Positions 7,364 to 14,899 of a stretch of DNA of 28,291 nt are shown here, one piece after another. The position numbers and the translations under genes are program-made. Origin of the DNA: Anaeromyxobacter_A sp035636195 (GTDB lineage: Bacteria > Myxococcota > Myxococcia > Myxococcales > Anaeromyxobacteraceae). Under the pieces are notes generated by a model. The model was given only the letters and a program-made list of their open reading frames with translations. It was not told the origin of the DNA and made no database searches. The stretch lies in contig DASPZP010000378.1 of assembly GCA_035636195.1 (NCBI GenBank), positions 1-28,291 of the forward strand. The letters run 5' to 3'. Within the stretch, counting starts at the first letter, position 1; the number at the start of each line of letters is the position of its first letter.

Positions 7364-8773
7364 GTGCTCAAGCAGAATGCGCGGCTGCTCCTGCTCGGCG
7401 TACGCATGGCTGACATGGCCGTCCTGACGGCAGCTTTCCCGCTCGCCTACCTGCTGCGCGATCGCATGCAGTCGGGGACGTTGCCACGGCTGTATCCGAT
7501 CACGAACTACTGGCCGGTCGCGGCCCTCACGCTCCTGCTGTGGATCGTCGTCTCGTGGGCGACGAAGGTCTACGACTCGTACAGCACGCACCCCGTGACG
7601 ACCGAGCTGTTTCGCCTGCTCCGAGCCATGGTGATCGTGGCCTGGGCGATGTCGGCCCTGGGCTTCCTGACGCACCAGCACGGCGTCTCCCGCCTGTTCG
7701 TGGGGCTGTACTTCGTGCTCGGACTCGTCCTGCTCGTCATCGATCGCGCCGTGGTCCGGATGACGGCCCGCTCGATGAGCCGTGGCTTCAACGCGCATCG
7801 CTTCGCCGTGGTGGGGTGCTCCGCGTTCGCGCGGGCCGTCGTCCGCAACGTCCACAGGCGGGCCACGTGGGGCTGCGAGTTCGCCGGGTTCATCGTGGAC
7901 GGAGAACCCCCGGGCGCGCTGGTGTCGACGAAGATCCTCGGTTCGCTGACCGATCTGCCCCGCCTGCTCAAGGGCCACGTGCTCGACGAGGTGATCTTCG
8001 CGTTGCCGCGTGACCGGTTCGACGAGGTCGAGGATGGGGTCCTGCAGTGCCAGGAACAGGGGATCTCGGCGCGCGTGTGCGTCGACTTCTTCGTCCAGGG
8101 CGTCGCGAAGATGACCATGGACGACTCGCTCGACGTCCCGACGTTCTCCTTCACCATGACGCCGTCGGATGCGGTGGCCCTCGCGGTCAAGCGTCTCTTC
8201 GACGCCGTGTCGAGCGGGGCGGCGCTCGTGCTCCTCTCCCCCCTGTTCCTCGCCATCGCCATCGCGATTGTCGTGGATTCGCCTGGCCCGATCCTGTTTC
8301 GCCAGAAGCGGCTGGGGATGAACGGCCGGGAGTTCTGGTTCTACAAGTTCCGCAGCATGCACAGGGGCGCCGAGCAGCGCCTTCAGGCGCTCATGGCGTG
8401 CAACGAGGCCGAGGGGCCCATCTTCAAGATCAGGCGAGACCCGCGTATCACGCGGGTCGGGGCCATTCTCCGCCATACGTCGCTCGACGAGCTCCCGCAG
8501 TTCTGGAACGTGCTCCGTGGCGAGATGAGCATCGTCGGGCCGCGGCCGCCGCTCCCGGCCGAGGTCCAGAAGTACGAGCGATGGCAGCGTCGGCGGCTCA
8601 GCATGAAGCCGGGCATCACCTGCATCTGGCAGGTGAGCGGGCGGAGCGAGCTCGGCTTCGACCGCTGGATGGAGCTGGACCTTCGCTACATCGACAACTG
8701 GTCGCTGTGGCACGACCTCGAGATCCTCGTGAAGACGGTGCCCGCCGTCCTGACGGGGCGCGGAGCGCACTGA
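7364..8773 (+). CDS. Polyprenyl-phosphate sugar-1-phosphate transferase (WbaP/WcaJ type, long form)
   Basis: A 469-aa protein of the long PHPT family. The GTG at 7364 is placed by AGGAGG at 7353-7358. Residues about 10-135 form four to five transmembrane helices; 145-240 form a CoA-binding-like/Rossmann domain (RFAVVGCSAFARAVVRN). Residues 273-469 are the bacterial sugar transferase domain with its re-entrant helix (about 285-305), SPGPILFRQKRLG (306-318), FWFYKFRSM (324-332), SLDELPQFWNVLRGEMSIVG (373-392) and RPP (393-395). It would transfer a sugar-1-phosphate from a nucleotide sugar to undecaprenyl phosphate at the inner membrane and start the repeat unit. The stop overlaps the next ATG (TGATG). 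The first sugar (Glc, Gal or GlcNAc type) cannot be read from the sequence. Confidence 0.95.
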   Translation: MLKQNARLLLLGVRMADMAVLTAAFPLAYLLRDRMQSGTLPRLYPITNYWPVAALTLLLWIVVSWATKVYDSYSTHPVTTELFRLLRAMVIVAWAMSALGFLTHQHGVSRLFVGLYFVLGLVLLVIDRAVVRMTARSMSRGFNAHRFAVVGCSAFARAVVRNVHRRATWGCEFAGFIVDGEPPGALVSTKILGSLTDLPRLLKGHVLDEVIFALPRDRFDEVEDGVLQCQEQGISARVCVDFFVQGVAKMTMDDSLDVPTFSFTMTPSDAVALAVKRLFDAVSSGAALVLLSPLFLAIAIAIVVDSPGPILFRQKRLGMNGREFWFYKFRSMHRGAEQRLQALMACNEAEGPIFKIRRDPRITRVGAILRHTSLDELPQFWNVLRGEMSIVGPRPPLPAEVQKYERWQRRRLSMKPGITCIWQVSGRSELGFDRWMELDLRYIDNWSLWHDLEILVKTVPAVLTGRGAH

Positions 8774-9855
8774 TGTCGATCACCGGCGAAGCCGGCTCGT
8801 TCGAGGAGACACGAGCCCGCTCCTCGACCTCGCGGCGATATTGCGTGATCACGCCATGCCGCGACGAGGCGCGCTACGCCCGACGCACCCTCGAGGCGGT
8901 CACGAACCAGAGCGAACCACCGTCGCGGTGGATCATCGTGGACGACGGCTCGACCGACGCGACACCGGAGATCCTCGCCGAGTACGCCGCGCGCTTCCCT
9001 TACATCGAGATCGTGCGCCGGCCGGACCGCCGCGTTCGCAAGCTAGGCGGCGGCGTGGTCGAGGCGTTCTATACAGGGTACGACTTCATCGCCCCCTCCG
9101 AGTTCGAGTACATCTGCAAGCTCGATCTGGACCTCGACCTCCCTCGGCGCTACTTCGAGCTCGCGATGAACTGGATGGAAGGCCATCCGCGCATCGGAAC
9201 GTGTTCGGGCAAGCCGTACTTTCACCGCGATGGAAATCCCTCCACCCCGGAGCTCTTCCCATTGACCGATACTTCGGCGCTCGTCGCCGAGCGGTGCGGG
9301 GACGAGAACTCGATCGGCGCGATCAAATTCTATCGGACGAAGTGCTTTCAGCAGATCGGGGGGTTCGTGCGGGAGGTGATGTGGGATGGGATCGATGGCC
9401 ATCGGTGCAGGCAGCGCGGATGGATTGCCATCTCCTCGGATCGCCCCGAGCTGCGCTTCATTCACCTGCGCCCGATGGGTACGAGCCACAAGAACTGGTG
9501 GACGGGACGCGCGCGACACGGGTTCGGGCAGTACTTCATGGGCACGACCCCCGTGTACATGCTCGCGAGCGCAATGTCCCGTGTGTTGCACCCGCCCATG
9601 ATCCTTGGCGCGATCGCCATGGTGTATGGATACTTCAGGAGCATGATCGCGCGGCGCCCGCGCTATGGCGACGGGGAGTTCCGGAGCATGCTGCGTCACT
9701 ATCAGTGGGCTTGCCTCGTCAAGGGCAAACGCAAGGCCACGGCGCAGCTCAATGCAGAGCGGGTGGTGGCGTGGGATCCTGGTGATATTCGGGGTTCATC
9801 GACCGCTGCGACCATGCCCCGGACGCACGTGACGCCCTCGCTCTCCTCGATCTGA
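8773..9855 (+). CDS. Family 2 glycosyltransferase
   Basis: A 360-aa GT2. The ATG at 8773 overlaps the upstream stop (TGATG), the natural coupled start. The GT-A core begins at about residue 22 (RRYCVITPCRDEARY), with WIIVDDGSTDAT at 53-64 and a repeated acidic strand KLDLDLDLP at 116-124 in the place of the DxD motif. An EVMWDGIDGHRCRQRGW segment near 200-216 matches the acceptor-side region of GT2 enzymes. Near the C-terminus (about 270-290) a hydrophobic helix could rest on the membrane. The role is likely to add the second or a later sugar to the lipid carrier just after the PHPT step. The last 20 or so residues are Ser/Thr-rich and probably disordered. Donor unknown. Confidence 0.9.
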   Translation: MSITGEAGSFEETRARSSTSRRYCVITPCRDEARYARRTLEAVTNQSEPPSRWIIVDDGSTDATPEILAEYAARFPYIEIVRRPDRRVRKLGGGVVEAFYTGYDFIAPSEFEYICKLDLDLDLPRRYFELAMNWMEGHPRIGTCSGKPYFHRDGNPSTPELFPLTDTSALVAERCGDENSIGAIKFYRTKCFQQIGGFVREVMWDGIDGHRCRQRGWIAISSDRPELRFIHLRPMGTSHKNWWTGRARHGFGQYFMGTTPVYMLASAMSRVLHPPMILGAIAMVYGYFRSMIARRPRYGDGEFRSMLRHYQWACLVKGKRKATAQLNAERVVAWDPGDIRGSSTAATMPRTHVTPSLSSI

Positions 9856-9865
9856 GGATACCCCC

Positions 9866-11185
9866 GTGACCGTTCTCGGCAGTCGTATCGCTTCCCGCAG
9901 CGCGGTCGTGGGCGTCGTCGGGCAGGGATATGTGGGTCTCCCGCTGGCGCTCGTGTTCGCGGAAGCTGGCTTTCGGGTGCTGGGCTTCGACGTGGATGCC
10001 GCCAAGGTGTCCGCCCTGTCTCGTGGCGAATCCTACATCAAGCACATCGGCCCCGAGCGCGTGCGCGACGCTGTCGCGAGCGAGAGGTTCATCGCCACGA
10101 GCGATTTCGATCGCCTCGCGGAGTGCGATGCGATCCTCATCTGCGTGCCGACTCCCCTCGGGGCGCATCGTGAGCCGGACAACTCGTTCATCCACGAGAC
10201 GGCGCGTGCCATCGCGCCCAGACTCAGGCCTGGGCAGATCGTCGTCCTCGAGTCGACGACCTACCCCGGAACGACCGAGGGAGAGGTTCTGCCCATCTTG
10301 CTGAAGAGCGGGCTGAGGTGCCCTGACGACTTCCTGCTCGCGTTCTCACCCGAGCGAGAGGACCCCGGCCGGAAGAACTTCACGACGACGACCACGCCGA
10401 AGCTCGTCGGCGGGGTCAATGATGCGTCCACTCGGACCGCGGCAGCGCTCTACCGTGGTTGCCTGGAGCAGGTGGTCGAGGTCAGTCATGCGCGGGTGGC
10501 CGAATCGGCCAAGCTCCTCGAGAACGTCTTTCGTTCCGTGAACATCGCGCTCGTCAACGAGCTCAAGGTCACCTTCGAACGCATGGGGATCGACGTCTGG
10601 GAGGTCATCCGAGCCGCGGAGACGAAGCCGTTCGGGTTCATGGCGTTCTATCCAGGTCCCGGACTGGGCGGCCATTGCATCCCCCTGGACCCGTTCTATC
10701 TGTCTTGGAAGGCAGCCGAAAGCGGTGAGTGGGCGCGCTTCATCGAGCTCGCGGGCGAGATCAACTCGCGAATGCCGCGCTATGTCATCGAGCGCGTCGT
10801 ACACGCACTCAACCAGGACGCGAAGGCGGTCAAAGGGTCCCGCGTGCTCGTCCTCGGCCTCGCGTACAAGGCCAACGTGGATGACGATCGAGAGTCACCG
10901 TCCTACGAGCTCCTGGAGCTGTTGCGAGAGGCTGGGGCGCTCGTCGACTACTGCGACCCGCTCTTCCCGGTCATGCACAAGACGCGCAAACACGATCTGG
11001 GCTTGCGATCGGTGTCGTGCGCTCCTGCGACCTTCGCCAGCTACGATGTCCTGGTGCTGTCCACGGCCCACGACTGCTTCAAGAGCGCCGAGCTGTACGC
11101 GGGCGCCCAGCTCGTCGTCGACACGCGCAACGTCCTGGCGGAGTTGTTCCCGGACGGCGGTGGGCCGCGGGTCGTCAAGGCATGA
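9866..11185 (+). CDS. Nucleotide-sugar 6-dehydrogenase (UDP-GlcNAc/ManNAc dehydrogenase type)
   Basis: A 439-aa protein with a GTG start at 9866. The NAD-binding motif GVVGQGYVGLP is at residues 16-26 and the catalytic Cys271 lies in GPGLGGHCIPLDPFYLSWKA. A C-terminal domain with LVLGLAYKANVDDDRESPSYE completes the three-domain family. Enzymes with GQGYVGLP and GGHCIPLDP, such as WbpA and WecC, usually oxidise UDP-GlcNAc or UDP-ManNAc to the uronic acid with two NAD+. UDP-glucose enzymes more often have GTGYVG and GGSCFPKD, as in the second dehydrogenase of this window. The substrate preference is therefore inferred. It ends the plus-strand group; a minus-strand gene ends 27 bp further on. 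Confidence 0.92.
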   Translation: MTVLGSRIASRSAVVGVVGQGYVGLPLALVFAEAGFRVLGFDVDAAKVSALSRGESYIKHIGPERVRDAVASERFIATSDFDRLAECDAILICVPTPLGAHREPDNSFIHETARAIAPRLRPGQIVVLESTTYPGTTEGEVLPILLKSGLRCPDDFLLAFSPEREDPGRKNFTTTTTPKLVGGVNDASTRTAAALYRGCLEQVVEVSHARVAESAKLLENVFRSVNIALVNELKVTFERMGIDVWEVIRAAETKPFGFMAFYPGPGLGGHCIPLDPFYLSWKAAESGEWARFIELAGEINSRMPRYVIERVVHALNQDAKAVKGSRVLVLGLAYKANVDDDRESPSYELLELLREAGALVDYCDPLFPVMHKTRKHDLGLRSVSCAPATFASYDVLVLSTAHDCFKSAELYAGAQLVVDTRNVLAELFPDGGGPRVVKA

Positions 11186-11212
11186 CGCGAGAGCGGCGGC
11201 GCGCGGGCACCG

Positions 11213-12415
11213 TCAGCGCCGACACGCCTCGCGCACGCAGGCGATGACGCGGTCCTGATCGGCCTCGGCCAGCTGATCGAACAGCGGCAGGATGACGCCC
11301 TCATCCTGCGCGCGTTCGCTCTCCACGAGGCGCTCGCACTTGCCGCCTGGACAGTCGCAGGAGCGGCTCCCGGGCCGGCAGGTCCAGGTGCCGGGTCCGT
11401 ACGCGGGCTCGCGGTGAGCGCACATGACCCCGCGCCGGGTGGCGATAGCCTGGTCGAGGAGGCGCTGCATGAACGCTCGCTGCTGGAGGCCGTCGCCGAC
11501 CCGCACGCAGAAGCTCTGCCAGTTGGTTCGCGCCCAGGAGGGCTCGACGGGGAGGGTGAGTCCGGGAGTTCCGCCGAGCCCTTCGAGGTACCGACGCGCG
11601 AGGTATCGACGCCGCTCGAACATCGCGGGTAGCCGCTTCAGCTGTTCCCGGCCCACGGCAGCCTGGATGTCCGTCAACCGGTAGTTGAAGCCCAGCTCGG
11701 GGTAGGACTCGAAGATGACCTCGCGCGCCGCGTGCCGCGCGGTGTCCGGGACGCTCATCGCGTGCTGGCGGAGGAGCCGGAAGCGCGCGTCGAGCTCGGC
11801 GCGGGCGGTGGTGAGCATGCCGCCGTCGCCCGTCGACACGACCTTGCGCGGATGGAACGAGAAGCACGCCACGTCGCCATGCGGCCGTCCGATGCGCTGC
11901 CAGGCACCGCCCCAGCGGATCTCGCTCCCGGCGGCGCAGGCGGCATCCTCGACCAGCGCCACGCCGTGTCGCCGCGCGAGCGCGGAGATCGCCTCGAGGT
12001 CGCACGGCATGCCGATCTGGTGCACGGCCAGGATGGCGCGTGTGCGGGGCGAGAGCGCAGGCTCGAGCCGCCCCGGATCCATGTTGAACGTGTCGGGCTG
12101 GATGTCGACGAAGACCGGCAGTGCGCCGCAATAGCGGATCGCGTTGGCGGTCGCGATGTACGAGTGGCTGACCGTGACCACCTCGTCACCGGGGCGCACG
12201 CCCACGGCGAGGAGGGCGAGGTGCAGCGCCGTCGTGGCGCTCGAGACCGCGCAGGCATGCGGCGCCTCGACGTAGGTCGCGAACTCTCGCTCGAACGCCG
12301 CCACCTCGGGCCCCTGCGTGACCCAGCCCGAGCGGATGGCGCGCCCGGCGGCCTCCACCTCGGCGTCGCCCAGGAGCGGCTTCGCTACGGGGATCATCGG
12401 CGGCGTTTGGGGCAT
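11213..12415 (-). CDS. DegT/DnrJ/EryC1/StrS sugar aminotransferase with Cys-rich insertion
   Basis: A 400-aa PLP enzyme. The ATG at 12415 is preceded by TAGGAG. The family motifs are in order: AKPLLGDAEVEAAGRAIRSG (11-30) and GWVTQGPEVAAFEREFA (30-46), then SSATTALHLAL (58-68), VEDAAC (155-160), and SFHPRK with the Schiff-base Lys191, followed by GDGGM (196-200) and GFNYRLTDIQAAVG (242-255). These enzymes transaminate a keto group on a nucleotide-linked sugar, usually from glutamate. Near the C-terminus, between the AHREPAY loop and the ILPLF strand, there is an insertion with Cys at 346, 353, 355 and 360 (CRPGSRSCDCPGGKC) that could bind metal. It is the last gene of the minus-strand group, 25 bp after the epimerase, and probably works with it on one sugar nucleotide. 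Confidence 0.93.
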   Translation of the reverse strand: MPQTPPMIPVAKPLLGDAEVEAAGRAIRSGWVTQGPEVAAFEREFATYVEAPHACAVSSATTALHLALLAVGVRPGDEVVTVSHSYIATANAIRYCGALPVFVDIQPDTFNMDPGRLEPALSPRTRAILAVHQIGMPCDLEAISALARRHGVALVEDAACAAGSEIRWGGAWQRIGRPHGDVACFSFHPRKVVSTGDGGMLTTARAELDARFRLLRQHAMSVPDTARHAAREVIFESYPELGFNYRLTDIQAAVGREQLKRLPAMFERRRYLARRYLEGLGGTPGLTLPVEPSWARTNWQSFCVRVGDGLQQRAFMQRLLDQAIATRRGVMCAHREPAYGPGTWTCRPGSRSCDCPGGKCERLVESERAQDEGVILPLFDQLAEADQDRVIACVREACRR

Positions 12416-12440
12416 GCTATCTCCTACGCCGTGCGGCGGA

Positions 12441-13424
12441 TCAGCGCACCGAAGCGATGTTCTCGTCGAGCCAGCGGACGAGGCGCGCGAGCCCCTCCTC
12501 GAGCGGGACCTGCGCCTCGAACCCGAGCAGGCGCTTCGCCTTCGTGGTGTCGGCGAGCCGCCGGCGCACCTCCACCGCCTTGCGCTCTGCCGGCAGGGGA
12601 ACGTGCTTCGGCTCGAGCCGCGAGCCCATCGCGGCGAGCAGGGTGTCGCAGAGCTGTCGGAGCGACGTCTCGCGCTGGCTGGCGACGTTGAACACCTCGT
12701 CCGACGCGCCTGCCTTCAGGGCGAGCACGTTCGCGCGGGCAACGTCCTCCACGTACACGAAGTCCATCGTCTGGTCGCCTGCCCCGAACAGGAGAGGCGG
12801 CTCGCCCTCCTTGATGAGCCGGTACCAGCGGATGAGCACCTCCGTGTACTTGCCTTCCATGTCCATGCGGGGCCCGTACACGTTGAAGAACCGGAGCGCG
12901 ACGTAGGGGAGCCCGCACATGTCGTTGAAGGCTCGGTACATGAGCTCGTTCGCCAGCTTGGCCGCGCCATACAGCGTCCGGTTGTTGTACGGGTGGTGGT
13001 CCTCGGGCGTGGGGAACTCGTCGGCCGTGCCGAGCACCGACGCCGAGGACGCTGCCACGAGCTTCTTCACGCCGTGTCGAGCGCACGCCTCGACCACGTT
13101 GAACGCACCGTCGTACATGACCTCGAGCGCCTCGCGCGGGTTCTCGGCGCAGCGCGTGATGCGCAGCGCGGCCATGTGGAAACAGTAGTCTGCCCCTGCG
13201 AGGAGCTGGTCCACGAGCGCGCGGTCGCGGATGTCACCTTCGACGAGCCTCGCCCGACCGGACCGAAGCGCGTCCTGGACGTTGCGGGGGGCCCCTCGGA
13301 GCATGTTGTCGAGCAGCACCACCTCGCGGACGCCCTCGCCCGCGAGGAGCTGGTCGGCGATGTGCGAGCCGATGAAGCCGGCACCGCCGGTGATGACCAC
13401 CCGCGAGCCCTGCAGATCGTGCAC
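12441..13424 (-). CDS. NAD-dependent sugar-nucleotide epimerase/dehydratase (extended SDR)
   Basis: A 327-aa protein. The same frame is open for a further 331 codons upstream, but that part is antisense low-complexity sequence. The GTG at 13424 is chosen because CCGGAGGTCC lies just before it and the Rossmann fold begins immediately. Motifs: GGAGFIGS at 13-20, the Asp of LLDN at 39, the catalytic SSAS near 126-129 and YGAAK with Tyr152/Lys156. FFNVYGPRMDMEGKYTEV lies near 179-196, and the late region carries the usual FVYVEDVA. This is a UDP-sugar 4-epimerase/dehydratase-like enzyme; the exact reaction is not decidable. It lies 41 bp after the eRF1-like gene and 25 bp before the aminotransferase, so the pair may make an amino sugar nucleotide. 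Confidence 0.92.
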   Translation of the reverse strand: MHDLQGSRVVITGGAGFIGSHIADQLLAGEGVREVVLLDNMLRGAPRNVQDALRSGRARLVEGDIRDRALVDQLLAGADYCFHMAALRITRCAENPREALEVMYDGAFNVVEACARHGVKKLVAASSASVLGTADEFPTPEDHHPYNNRTLYGAAKLANELMYRAFNDMCGLPYVALRFFNVYGPRMDMEGKYTEVLIRWYRLIKEGEPPLLFGAGDQTMDFVYVEDVARANVLALKAGASDEVFNVASQRETSLRQLCDTLLAAMGSRLEPKHVPLPAERKAVEVRRRLADTTKAKRLLGFEAQVPLEEGLARLVRWLDENIASVR

Positions 13425-13465
13425 GGTGGACCTCCGGTATCCCAGACTAACTCTTGTCCGGTGTG

Positions 13466-14722
13466 CTAGGTGTGCGGCGCCTCGCGGCCGGAGAGGCCCG
13501 TCGCATGCGCCTGCCGGAGCAGCGCGGCCACGCCGTGGTACGCGTGCAGCCGGTGGTTGTGGGCCACCACCTCGATCTCCCCGTCTTCGGCCAGGGTGCG
13601 GCCGATGAGCTCCTCGCCGAGCGAATCGACCCGCGCCAGCGGGCCCTGGCAGAACGAGCACACCTCGTCGTGGGTCATCCCGAGCGCCTGGCAGTTGTGG
13701 CAGCGCCAACCGGATTTCTGGAAGTCCTCCTCCAGGATGAGCCGATGCACGCGGCGCTCGTTCACCGCCAGGACCACGTCCTCGGCCCCGAGCACCGCCA
13801 GCCCGCCGCGCAGGGCCTCGCCGATGGCGTGCTCCACCTGCTCGGCCTCGGCCGCCCGCTCGTGCGCGATCACCTCCTGCACCGCGCGGCGGAGGAGCTT
13901 CGCTCTGACTTCTCCGGGGCTCGCGTGCTCCGGCGGCCGCGGCAGGCGCGCCACCACCTTTTCCCGCATCCGCTCCGGGAGCTCGCGCTCGAACGCCGCC
14001 ACCTTCTCGCTCGTGCCGACGAGCACGAGGTGAGCGCGCGGGTCGCGCTCCCAGACTTGCCTGAGGAGCTCGACCGCCTCGCGCCGCACCCGTCCGATGA
14101 CCTCCTCGACGTGCCGCTGGTTCTTCCGTTCGCGCTCCACGCGCGAGAACGCGCCGGCGGTGCCGCCCGCCGAGGGCATGGCGCCACCGTGGACCCGCCC
14201 GCCCTCGCCATGCCGGCGCGGCACCGGCCGCTCGATGGTGGCCTCGTTCACGATCGTCCCCAGCGCCACCTCGTAGACCTGGGCGCCGTGATCCTGCACC
14301 AAGGCGATGATCGCGGGCTCCGCGTCGTCGGCGAGCCGCGACAGCTGCAGCAGGTGCGGGCGGCCGTCCACGCACAGCTCGGACCGGAACGGCCGCGGCA
14401 CGAGGAGCACGCGCCACAGGCCGAGCGCCTCGCAGGCGAAGATCGCCAGCCCTTGGTGTGGCTGCGCCTCGTCGGCCTGCTCGACGTGGAGCGCCACCTC
14501 CGAGGCGACCCGGCCGAGCGTGCGGCGCAGCGCCTGGAGCTGCGGGTGGGCCTTGTGATGATCCACGGCCAGCCGGATGGCGTCGTGCACGTAGAGCCGG
14601 GCGCGTTCCCGCTGCTTCTCGTCGGACCAGTGCGCGTCGAGGTACAGCGATACGATCGGCTCGCCGTCGCTGCGCGCCTCGGATAGGTTCGTCAGCGCGG
14701 CCATCAGGTCTGTCTGGGTCAT
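13466..14722 (-). CDS. Bacterial eRF1-like (VLRF1/baeRF family) protein with zinc ribbon
   Basis: A 418-aa protein; I take ATG at 14722 as start because the fold begins there (ATG at 14704 is an alternative), although only a weak AGGG precedes it. The layout matches archaeo-eukaryotic release factor 1: an N-terminal domain with VSLYLDA (24-30) and GLAIFACEALGLWRVLLVP (91-109), and a central domain around AFSRVERERKNQRHVEEVIG (191-210). The C-terminal L7Ae-like domain (about 300-330) is followed by two CxxC pairs, CHNC at 341-344 and CSFC at 355-358, which should bind zinc. In eRF1 and Vms1-type factors a GGQ-like loop hydrolyses peptidyl-tRNA. Here the matching loop (about 174-192) is Gly-rich with no Gln. 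A ribosome-associated role is likely but catalysis is doubtful. It heads the minus-strand sugar operon, which is unexpected. Confidence 0.7.
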   Translation of the reverse strand: MTQTDLMAALTNLSEARSDGEPIVSLYLDAHWSDEKQRERARLYVHDAIRLAVDHHKAHPQLQALRRTLGRVASEVALHVEQADEAQPHQGLAIFACEALGLWRVLLVPRPFRSELCVDGRPHLLQLSRLADDAEPAIIALVQDHGAQVYEVALGTIVNEATIERPVPRRHGEGGRVHGGAMPSAGGTAGAFSRVERERKNQRHVEEVIGRVRREAVELLRQVWERDPRAHLVLVGTSEKVAAFERELPERMREKVVARLPRPPEHASPGEVRAKLLRRAVQEVIAHERAAEAEQVEHAIGEALRGGLAVLGAEDVVLAVNERRVHRLILEEDFQKSGWRCHNCQALGMTHDEVCSFCQGPLARVDSLGEELIGRTLAEDGEIEVVAHNHRLHAYHGVAALLRQAHATGLSGREAPHT

Positions 14723-14797
14723 GTTGCTTGAACCCTGGACACGGCCGCGCGGAGGCGCGACGCCCGTGGATGGCACGCCCGGCCGCCCTTCGGCTAC

Positions 14798-14814
14798 GGG
14801 CCGCATGGCGGCCC
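14798..14814. repeat. Short GC-rich hairpin
   Basis: GGGCCGC (14798-14804) and GCGGCCC (14808-14814) are perfect inverted repeats around a 3-nt loop, in the divergent gap between the eRF1-like and nucleotidyltransferase-like genes. The sequence around it (CTTCGGCTACG, CTACGCTCAGGGTGAG) resembles the adjacent palindrome at 14846-14883, so both may be pieces of one mobile repeat type. Confidence 0.45.
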
Positions 14815-14845
14815 TACGCTCAGGGTGAGCGGCGCTTGAGTCCCG

Positions 14846-14883
14846 TTCGGCCTGAGCGTAGCGAAGCGGAGTCGAAGGCCGAA
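14846..14883. repeat. REP-like intergenic palindrome
   Basis: TTCGGCCT (14846-14853) and AGGCCGAA (14876-14883) are perfect inverted repeats bounding a 22-bp core with repeated AGCG units. The sequence strongly resembles short dispersed palindromic repeats with GCCTGAGCGTAGCGAAGCGGA-like cores seen in many high-GC proteobacterial genomes. It sits just before the GTG at 14900, so it lies in the leader or promoter of that gene. Copy number elsewhere is unknown to me. Confidence 0.55.
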
Positions 14884-14899
14884 TGTTACAACGGCGGCC

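Noticed and set aside
7142..8770. Long minus-strand open frame of about 540 codons opposite the sugar transferase gene
   Set aside because: It is the antisense of a clear PHPT gene; the translation is Arg/His/Glu-rich with no domain, as expected for a GC-rich antisense frame.
11197..11221. CGGCGC...GCGCCG inverted repeat as a bidirectional terminator between convergent genes
   Set aside because: Only 6 bp of stem with a 13-nt loop, partly inside the aminotransferase coding end, and no T-tract on either strand.
13425..14417. N-terminal extension of the epimerase frame by about 331 codons
   Set aside because: It is Arg/Gly/Ala low-complexity and overlaps the eRF1-like gene in another frame; the GTG at 13424 with GGAGG fits the epimerase start.
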